This document shows, piece by piece, positions 58,801-64,000 of a stretch of 64,000 bases of DNA (within the stretch, counting starts at the first letter, position 1; every line of letters starts with the position of its first letter). The notes beneath the pieces were generated by a model. The model was not told the DNA's origin. It worked only from the letters and a program-made list of their open reading frames with translations, and made no database searches. Made by a program: the position numbers and the translations under genes. Source of the stretch: an uncultured Aquimarina sp. Its GTDB lineage: Bacteria; Bacteroidota; Bacteroidia; Flavobacteriales; Flavobacteriaceae. The stretch spans positions 62,001 through 126,000 of the forward strand of contig CANMCO010000006.1 in assembly GCA_947496355.1 (NCBI GenBank), written 5' to 3'.

Positions 58801-59159
58801 GGATGCTTCAACAAGGAGGTATGACTAATATTCAGGCACTACAAGCTGCTACAATTAACGGAGCTGAATACATTGGTGCAGGAAATGATATTGGTTCTCT
58901 AAAAGAAGGTAAACTTGCAGATTTAATTGTTCTTGATAAAAACCCTTTAGAAGACATTAAAAATACCGAGACAGTAAAATATACAATGGTGAATGGTAGA
59001 CTATATGATACCGATACTATGAATGAAATAGGTAATACTACAAAAGAAAGAACTCGATTTTGGTGGGAGAATAATAAATATAGCCAGGCATTTCCTTGGC
59101 ATCAGGAATCTCAGAGTTTTATGAGGCCTGGCTGTGGGTGTCATTTAGGGCATAATTAG
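55851..59159 (+). CDS. Secreted TolB/PD40 beta-propeller fused to an amidohydrolase
   Basis: About 1,102 residues from ATG 55851, which begins a good signal peptide; the ATG at 55809 would add 14 residues. A lysine/glutamate-rich stretch follows, then PD40/WD40-like propeller repeats (about 45-690, recurrent FSPDGK, SSDGKY and SPDNKW) and an amidohydrolase barrel (about 700-1085) with HxH metal ligands H726 and H728 in IVDAHAHIGGF. The tail ends GCGCHLGHN. Such fusions are seen in prolidase- or imidazolonepropionase-like enzymes in Bacteroidota; the propeller may restrict entry to peptides or small substrates. It heads a rightward set of hydrolases. Confidence 0.88.
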   Translation: MHKHIITSLILGLFIITTTQAQKDKKDKKEEEKWNVSNPKGEFNYKDHKFSTDQGTWMNLDISPDGKTIVFDLLGDIYSMPVTGGKAKVLRTGIPFEVQPRFSPDGKKISFTSDAGGGDNIWIMNNDGSNPKQITKEKFRLLNNATWMPDGNYLVARKHFTSQRSLGAGEMWQYHITGGTGLQLTKKKNEQQDVNEPNISSDGKYMYYSEDMYPGGFFQYNKDPNKQIYVIKRYEFETGKTITITGGPGGAARPQVSRDGKKLAFVKRVRTKTVLYIHDLETGEEWPIYDQLNKDQQEAWAIFGIYPNYSWMPNNKEIVFWSGGKINKINVESKSVTNIPFTVDATIKIAETLHFDSPVAPDNFTSKVIRNAITSPDGKTVVFSALGYLWSKSLPKGKPQRLTNQSTHFEFEPSFSPDGKHIVYVTWNDEDLGAVSKIPVTGGTPTKLTTEKGIYRTPVYNASNDLITYRKEGGNSDQGLSFTKNTGIYTMSSTGANNKLVTDEGEYPIFSTNGKRIFYQTGGTYFGELTKKLMSVDLNGKDKKTHIKSKYANRLVPSPDNKWIAFTNLHKAFIAPLVLNGKEIDLDNKSKVVPVSQISKDAGINLHWSKDSKKVFWTLGDEYFSNDVKDRFTFLPSSPEKVGEVTSKGIKIDLSVKTDVPQGRIAFTNARIITMEGDQVIEDGAIIIKDNRIEKIGNASEITVPVDAKVYDIKGKTIMPGIVDAHAHIGGFRYGLTTQKHWQLYANLAFGVTTAHDPSANTESIFTMSEMIKSGKMVGPRLYSTGIILYGADGDFKAVVNKLEDAKSSIRRTKAFGAKSVKSYNQPRRDQRQQVLQAARELQINVVPEGGSTFYHNMTMIMDGHTGVEHNIPVAPVYKDVNELWKTSKTGYTPTLIVNYGGMNGEYYFYQKDNVWENEKLLKYTPRSIVDARSRHRTMVPDEEYENGHILVSKTCKALTDQGVKVNLGAHGQLQGLGAHWELWMLQQGGMTNIQALQAATINGAEYIGAGNDIGSLKEGKLADLIVLDKNPLEDIKNTETVKYTMVNGRLYDTDTMNEIGNTTKERTRFWWENNKYSQAFPWHQESQSFMRPGCGCHLGHN

Positions 59160-59188
59160 AATAATTGGGCTTATAAAATAATTTAAAA

Positions 59189-60553
59189 ATGAAAAAATAT
59201 GTTTTCCTACTAGTTACATTATTGATTGCCTCTTGTGCTCAGCCTCAAAAACAGGTTAGTAAAACAGCAATAATAATTACAGATGTGAATATTATCAATG
59301 TTATAGATGGCTCAATACTTGAAAAACAGCAAATTGTAATAGATTCAGGGAAAATTCAAAATATTTCTGAAACCATTGAAAATGCTAATGATTATACTAC
59401 TATAATTAACGGTAAGGAAAAATACATTATTCCTGGGTTAGCAGAAATGCATGCACATATCCCGCAACCATCAACCAGTAAAAAACGGATAGAAGAAGTT
59501 TTATTTTTGTATCTGTCTAATGGGATCACCACTATTAGAGGGATGTTAGGGCATCCCAGCCATCTTGAATTACGAGAGAAAGCAGCGAATAATCTTATTC
59601 TTAGCCCTCGGATTTTCACTTCTAGTCCTTCACTTAACGGGAATTCTATAAAAACCAAAGAAGAAGCTATATCCAAAGTAACCACTTATCAAAAAGAAGG
59701 GTATGATTTTCTAAAAATACATCCAGGTATTAAATTAGAGGTATTTGATCAATTGGTAAAAACTGCTAATAATGTTGGTATCACTTTTTCAGGACATGTT
59801 CCCACAGATGTTGGTATACGTCATGCAATAAGAAGTAAATACGCATCTATTGATCATATAGATGGGTTTATAGAAGGGTTAGTTCCAGAATCTGAAAATG
59901 TAAACCCAAACGATAACGGATTTTTTGGATATAACTTTACCCTATTGGCAGATGAATCTAAAATTGATGAATTGGTGCAATTAGCAAACGATCATAAAAT
60001 CTGGATTGTTCCTACTCAAAGTTTATTTGAAAGATGGTTTGCACCTATATCGGCTGATGAGTTATTGAAAGGTGCAGAAATGAAATATATGCCCACCGCT
60101 ACCCTCCAAAATTGGAAACAAAGAAAAGGGCATTACACAGAGAGTAATCCAAATTTCAATAAAGATCAATGGAATCAATTTAATTCTATAAGAAGAAAGC
60201 TACTCAAGAAATTAAATGAGAATGGAAATCGAATATTACTAGGATCAGATGCTCCCCAGTTGTTTAATGTTCCAGGATTCTCTATCCATCATGAAATTGA
60301 TGGAATGGTTAAAGCGGGATTAACTCCTTTAGAAATAATACAATCCGGAACAATCAATCCTGCTATATTTTTAAACAAAGAAGATACATTTGGGCAGATA
60401 AAAGTTGGATTAGATGCTGATATAATTATGCTCGATTCAAATCCTATTGAGAACATTAAAGCCTTGAAACACATCTCTGGCCTTATGGTAAGGGGAAAGT
60501 GGTTATCTAAAGAAATGATCGATATTCGATTAAATGAGATTGCTAAAAACTAA
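59189..60553 (+). CDS. Amidohydrolase-family lipoprotein
   Basis: The 454-residue protein has a lipoprotein signal with C16 in IASC. The amidohydrolase barrel has H88 and H90 in EMHAHIPQP, a HPGIK motif around 180, FSGHVPTDVG near 204, HIDGF around 225 and GSDAPQ near 360, the usual run of metal ligands. Its nearest types are prolidase-like and imidazolonepropionase-like enzymes that act on dipeptides or cyclic amides. The gene begins 29 bases after the propeller amidohydrolase, and 24 bases before the carboxypeptidase-like gene, so all three are probably one operon for peptide use. Confidence 0.88.
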   Translation: MKKYVFLLVTLLIASCAQPQKQVSKTAIIITDVNIINVIDGSILEKQQIVIDSGKIQNISETIENANDYTTIINGKEKYIIPGLAEMHAHIPQPSTSKKRIEEVLFLYLSNGITTIRGMLGHPSHLELREKAANNLILSPRIFTSSPSLNGNSIKTKEEAISKVTTYQKEGYDFLKIHPGIKLEVFDQLVKTANNVGITFSGHVPTDVGIRHAIRSKYASIDHIDGFIEGLVPESENVNPNDNGFFGYNFTLLADESKIDELVQLANDHKIWIVPTQSLFERWFAPISADELLKGAEMKYMPTATLQNWKQRKGHYTESNPNFNKDQWNQFNSIRRKLLKKLNENGNRILLGSDAPQLFNVPGFSIHHEIDGMVKAGLTPLEIIQSGTINPAIFLNKEDTFGQIKVGLDADIIMLDSNPIENIKALKHISGLMVRGKWLSKEMIDIRLNEIAKN

Positions 60554-60577
60554 ACATTAATTCGTCACAATTCAATA

Positions 60578-62074
60578 ATGAAAAATATACTTTCAATACT
60601 ACTTACTTTATTTATTTTCGTGCTCAATGCAAAAGCTCAAAAAGTAGAAGTGCCTGTTGATACTACTGTAGTAACCAATCACTCTACTGTCATTAAAGGG
60701 AAAACTATACCATATAAAGCTACGGTTGGTTTTCAGCCAGTTTGGGATGAAAACAGAACACCTATTGCTTCTTTGTGCTATACCTATTACAAAAGATCAG
60801 ATATCAAGAATGATGAGAATCGCCCGTTATTAATTTCGTTTAACGGTGGTCCAGGATCTGCTTCAGTATGGATGCATATAGCATATACCGGCCCTCGCAT
60901 CCTTAAAATTGATCAAGAAGGTTTCCCTATTCAACCTTATGGTATTAAAGCAAACCCCAATTCTGTTCTGGATGTGGCTGATATTGTTTTTGTAAATCCT
61001 GTAAACACTGGATATTCTAGAATGATCCCACGAAAAGATGATAAAATGCCAGATAAAAAATTATTCTTTGGTGTTAATGCAGATGTAAAATATCTTGCCG
61101 ATTGGGTAAATACATTTGTTACTCGTAATAATCGTTGGCGATCTCCCAAATATCTCATTGGTGAAAGCTATGGGACAACTCGTGTTTCTGGTTTGGCTTT
61201 AGAATTGCAAAACCGCCAATGGATGTATCTTAATGGTGTGATTCTAGTATCACCCACAGAAATTGGATTCAAATTTGCGGGTCCTGTAGAAGTGGCCAAT
61301 CGCCTCCCCTATTTTGCAGCGGCAGCATGGTACCATAAAATGTTACCTCCAGAGCTTCAAAACAAAGATTTATTAGAAGTGCTTCCAGAGGTAGAGAACT
61401 ACACTATTAATGAGTTACTCCCTTCCATTGTAAAAAGTGGATACCTGGATTCTACTAAGAAAGAAGAGATTATTAGCAAAATGGCGTATTATTCTGGATT
61501 ATCAGAAAAGACTATACGCCAACATAATCTAGAGGTACCAAAATGGTATTTCTGGAAAGATCTTTTGCGCGATAGAGAAGGTTATACTATAGGAAGATTA
61601 GATTCACGATATAAAGGAATGGATATAAAGGAAGCTGGAGATGCCCCTGATTACAATAGCGAATTAACCGCTTGGCTTCATGCTTTTACCCCTGCAATTA
61701 ATTATTACTATAGTCATGAATTAAAATTTAAAACCGATCTTAAGTATAATATGTTTGGACCTGTTCGACCGTGGGATAGAAATAAAGATAATAATACCGG
61801 TGAGAATCTTAGGAGCGCTATGGCTATGAATGCTAATCTGCATACCATGATCCAATCTGGATACTATGATGGGGCAACAACATATTTTAATGCTAAATAT
61901 GTAATGTGGCAATTAAATGCAAATGGAAAATTAAAAGATCGTCTTAGCTTTAAAGGATATCGTAGTGGACATATGATGTATTTAAGAAATGAAGATCTAA
62001 TCAAAGCAAATGAAGATATTAGAGAATTTATAACCAAATCCTCTACAAATATTAACAAAGGGTCTAAATATTAA
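60578..62074 (+). CDS. Secreted S10 serine carboxypeptidase-like protein
   Basis: The 498-residue protein has a signal peptide (1-20, ending NAKA) and the S10 fold: ISFNGGPGSASVWMH (87-100, oxyanion region), YLIGESYGTTR (192-202) with nucleophile S197, ADIVFVNPVNTGYSR, and a C-terminal YRSGHMMYL giving the catalytic histidine. Family members remove C-terminal residues from peptides at acid pH. Combined with two amidohydrolases of dipeptidase type it suggests a periplasmic peptide-degrading set. Confidence 0.92.
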   Translation: MKNILSILLTLFIFVLNAKAQKVEVPVDTTVVTNHSTVIKGKTIPYKATVGFQPVWDENRTPIASLCYTYYKRSDIKNDENRPLLISFNGGPGSASVWMHIAYTGPRILKIDQEGFPIQPYGIKANPNSVLDVADIVFVNPVNTGYSRMIPRKDDKMPDKKLFFGVNADVKYLADWVNTFVTRNNRWRSPKYLIGESYGTTRVSGLALELQNRQWMYLNGVILVSPTEIGFKFAGPVEVANRLPYFAAAAWYHKMLPPELQNKDLLEVLPEVENYTINELLPSIVKSGYLDSTKKEEIISKMAYYSGLSEKTIRQHNLEVPKWYFWKDLLRDREGYTIGRLDSRYKGMDIKEAGDAPDYNSELTAWLHAFTPAINYYYSHELKFKTDLKYNMFGPVRPWDRNKDNNTGENLRSAMAMNANLHTMIQSGYYDGATTYFNAKYVMWQLNANGKLKDRLSFKGYRSGHMMYLRNEDLIKANEDIREFITKSSTNINKGSKY

Positions 62075-62094
62075 CCAAACACCGAAGAAACAGC

Positions 62095-62559
62095 ATGCAT
62101 TTAGCACAGGTAAATATTGCAGAGATGATAGCTCCTATCAATGATCCCGTTATGGCAGATTTTGTAAATAATCTTGATCGCATCAATGCTCTGGCAGAGG
62201 AAAGTAGTGGTTTTATCTGGAGGCTTAAAGGTGATGAAGGTAATGCCACAGCCATTACTGTCTTTGACAATATTTTTTTGATTATTAATATGTCTGTTTG
62301 GAAAGATATCGATACATTATTTGACTTTACTTATAAAACAGTACATGTAGAAATCTTAAAACGAAAAAAAGAATGGTTTAAAAACATGCCAAGGATGCAC
62401 ATGGCATTTTGGTACATAGAAAATGATCATGAGCCTACACCCGAAGAAGCAAAAGAGCGATTATACTACTTACAGGAACACGGAGAGACTCCATATGCGT
62501 TTTCATTTAAAAAGAAGTTTACAGAAAAAGAGGCACAAGAATACATAGTTAAAAATTGA
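62095..62559 (+). CDS. DUF3291 protein
   Basis: The 154-residue protein matches DUF3291: it opens HLAQVNIAEMIAPINDPVMA, then has GFIWRLKGDEGNATAI, NMSVWKDIDTLFDFTYKTVH and MPRMHMAFWYIE. These are compact ferredoxin-like (dimeric alpha/beta barrel) proteins with no known reaction. No signal peptide. It follows the carboxypeptidase-like gene after 20 bases. Confidence 0.88.
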   Translation: MHLAQVNIAEMIAPINDPVMADFVNNLDRINALAEESSGFIWRLKGDEGNATAITVFDNIFLIINMSVWKDIDTLFDFTYKTVHVEILKRKKEWFKNMPRMHMAFWYIENDHEPTPEEAKERLYYLQEHGETPYAFSFKKKFTEKEAQEYIVKN

Positions 62560-62579
62560 ATGACCTAATAAATTAAAAC

Positions 62580-63167
62580 ATGCCCGGTATTTCGACAATA
62601 AGAACCCTTATATTTTTCATTTGCTATTGCTATGGGTTTACCACGTACGGGCAAATCAAGTTCGAAAGAGAATACCGTATAAAACCTGAACAAGTTCCCG
62701 GTGCTGCCATGACTTTTATAGATTCTTGTTTTAAAGAACAAAAGGTAAAATGGTATGTCGAAGAAAGTCAAGATGGAAAAACCTACGAGGCTAAGACTTT
62801 TTTCAATAATACTAAATATAGTATTGAGTTTGATACTATTGGCAACCCTCTGGATGTAGAACAAAAAATAGCATTTAAGCGTCTTAAAAATGACTTGAAA
62901 AACGACATAACAGCAACACTAGATGCCCTTTTTGTGAAGCACCAGATAATAAAAACTCAAATTCAATGGAAAGCAGATCGTGAAACTCTTTTAAAACTAA
63001 TAAAAAACTCCAGCAGTACAGAATCTTACGCTTTGCATTATGAGATTATACTTAAAGCCAAAAAAGAAGGGGTTTTCAAGAAGTATGAGATACTTTTTGA
63101 TAGTAGCGGGACTGCACAAAAAGTTCTTGAAATTACTCAAAGGCCTACAGATAATCTGGAATTTTAA
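62580..63167 (+). CDS. Secreted PepSY-like protein of unknown function
   Basis: The 195-residue protein has a signal peptide (about 1-24, ending TYGQ). It contains two regions like the PepSY-like fold: VPGAAMTFIDSCFKEQKVKW with KTYEAKTFFNNTKYSIEFDT, and a second copy-like region LHYEIILKAKKEGVFKKYEI with LFDSSGTAQKVLE. The phrase FDxxGxxxxVE in both halves suggests an internal duplication. Function is unknown; it lies 20 bases before the barrel gene that follows and may interact with it. Confidence 0.7.
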   Translation: MPGISTIRTLIFFICYCYGFTTYGQIKFEREYRIKPEQVPGAAMTFIDSCFKEQKVKWYVEESQDGKTYEAKTFFNNTKYSIEFDTIGNPLDVEQKIAFKRLKNDLKNDITATLDALFVKHQIIKTQIQWKADRETLLKLIKNSSSTESYALHYEIILKAKKEGVFKKYEILFDSSGTAQKVLEITQRPTDNLEF

Positions 63168-63187
63168 AAGAGAGGAATGCTTGTGAT

Positions 63188-63883
63188 ATGAGAAAAGTTT
63201 TAGTCATGTTTTTATTTCTGTTTTTTGTTCAATCTGTAGATGCACAATCTTCTTTTTCTTCTGGTATTTTACCTCGAGTACGAGTATCAGCCAAAGTAAC
63301 GGAAGGAATAAAGTGGGTGAACGGTATCGAATCAAGACAACTCTTTGTTGATGACACAAAGGATGAGTCTCTAGACTATGAATATGTACTTACAGATATA
63401 TCATCATTACTTTCTATGAAGATTGGAGCTAATGGAGCAGTCAACGGAGGGTACTTATTAAGATTTGAAGGTGACGAAGTAATTCATAGGGCTATTCAGC
63501 AGTTTACCATTGTGCAAAATTATGATATTATACGATTGGGGCATCGATTTGTAACCGATCAAACTTTTAGCAAAAATAAATTACCAGAATTTAGATTACG
63601 TTACCGTATAGCATTAGAAAAACCACTTTCGGGAAGTGAGATAGATCCGAAAGAATTTTATTTTAAACTAAGTAATGAATACCTTTTAAAGTTTCAAAGT
63701 TCAGAATCAGAGCTAGAGACCAGGATATTACCGTTTTTAGGATACGAAATTGATAAAAACAATAAAATAGAGTTGGGATTAGACTATCGTTTGGATGGGT
63801 TATTAACATCTGGTTCAGAAAATGATCTTTGGCTTAGTATTAATTGGTTCTATACTCTTAAAATGAAGCGCAAATCAATATGA
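63188..63883 (+). CDS. DUF2490-type outer-membrane beta-barrel protein
   Basis: The 231-residue protein has a signal peptide (about 1-20, ending VDAQ) followed by alternating hydrophobic beta strands, including YEYVLTDISSLLSMKIG, NGGYLLRFEGDE, FRLRYRIALEKPL and KIELGLDYRLDGLL, and ends in WFYTLKMKRK. This fits the DUF2490 group of small barrels. Its role is unknown. The gene follows the PepSY-like protein after 20 bases. Confidence 0.8.
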   Translation: MRKVLVMFLFLFFVQSVDAQSSFSSGILPRVRVSAKVTEGIKWVNGIESRQLFVDDTKDESLDYEYVLTDISSLLSMKIGANGAVNGGYLLRFEGDEVIHRAIQQFTIVQNYDIIRLGHRFVTDQTFSKNKLPEFRLRYRIALEKPLSGSEIDPKEFYFKLSNEYLLKFQSSESELETRILPFLGYEIDKNNKIELGLDYRLDGLLTSGSENDLWLSINWFYTLKMKRKSI

Positions 63884-63962
63884 CATATGAACCAGGTTTT
63901 AACCATTTGTTATTATAATTTCTTATGTCAAAACTATAAATTTCATCACAAAAAAAATATTT

Positions 63963-64000
63963 ATGTCGGCAATCATCAAAATTAAACCTTTAGGCTTTCC
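63963..64000 (+). CDS. Start of a gene cut by the window end
   Basis: ATG at 63963 opens MSAIIKIKPLGF and the frame runs to the last base. Only 12 codons are visible. An A-rich stretch lies just before it. Identity cannot be judged. Confidence 0.5.
   Translation, partial: MSAIIKIKPLGF

Noticed and set aside
1..64000. tRNA, rRNA, insertion sequence, integrase or prophage genes
   Set aside because: None recognised on either strand; no transposase or integrase motif in any long frame.

Overview
The window looks like a chromosome segment from a marine member of the Flavobacteriaceae (Bacteroidota), possibly Aquimarina or a relative. The reasons are an AT-rich base composition, three secreted giant enzymes with type IX secretion (T9SS) C-terminal sorting domains, a SusC/SusD pair, a hybrid two-component regulator, LytS/LytTR pairs and very weak ribosome binding sites. 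The genus is inferred from style only.

Region 1 (1-32,969) is a chitin and chitosan utilisation locus. Reading leftward it carries a partial GH16 beta-glucanase, a GH18 chitinase, a protein joining a GH8 (chitosanase-like) domain to a GH19 chitinase, and a 1,938-residue protein with three GH18 catalytic domains. These are linked by Big_7-type Ig-like spacers, CBM5/12-type chitin-binding modules and a CBM6, and the three complete ones end in T9SS signals. Next come three rightward regulators: a LytS-type kinase, a one-polypeptide hybrid sensor/AraC regulator, and a LytTR regulator. A second leftward block encodes SusC, SusD, a lipoprotein GH18, a NagB-type deaminase fused to a PIG-L deacetylase domain, and a GH20 hexosaminidase. 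A second LytS/LytTR pair diverges from susC. The logic is outside-in: secreted enzymes cut the polymer, the lipoprotein chitinase and SusCD capture oligomers, GH20 trims them to GlcNAc, and the NagB fusion feeds glycolysis.

Region 2 (32,982-37,915) holds a sodium:solute symporter, a short M1 peptidase, a DUF2867 protein and an arginase-family protein. The first three are packed directly behind the second LytTR gene.

Region 3 (38,002-55,779) is an accessory stretch of small, mostly rightward genes: a dioxygenase-like lipoprotein, a nitrilase, three GNAT acetyltransferases, NTF2-like proteins, a macro-like/TIR fusion, a superinfection-immunity-like membrane protein, two alpha/beta hydrolases, an ECF sigma factor with a membrane partner, GlxA/DJ-1 proteins, a protein resembling the Vap fold, and an AraC regulator.

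Region 4 (55,851-64,000) has two amidohydrolases, a serine carboxypeptidase-like protein, a DUF3291 protein, a secreted PepSY-like protein, a DUF2490 barrel and the start of another gene.

Points most worth a second look: the GH8-GH19 fusion and the triple GH18 enzyme; a terminator-like hairpin only 35 bases before the GH8-GH19 start codon; the NagB/PIG-L fusion with no separate GlcNAc-6-phosphate deacetylase in view; the macro-like/TIR fusion; and two intact genes whose expected start codon is ATC. No tRNA, rRNA, CRISPR array or insertion sequence was seen.
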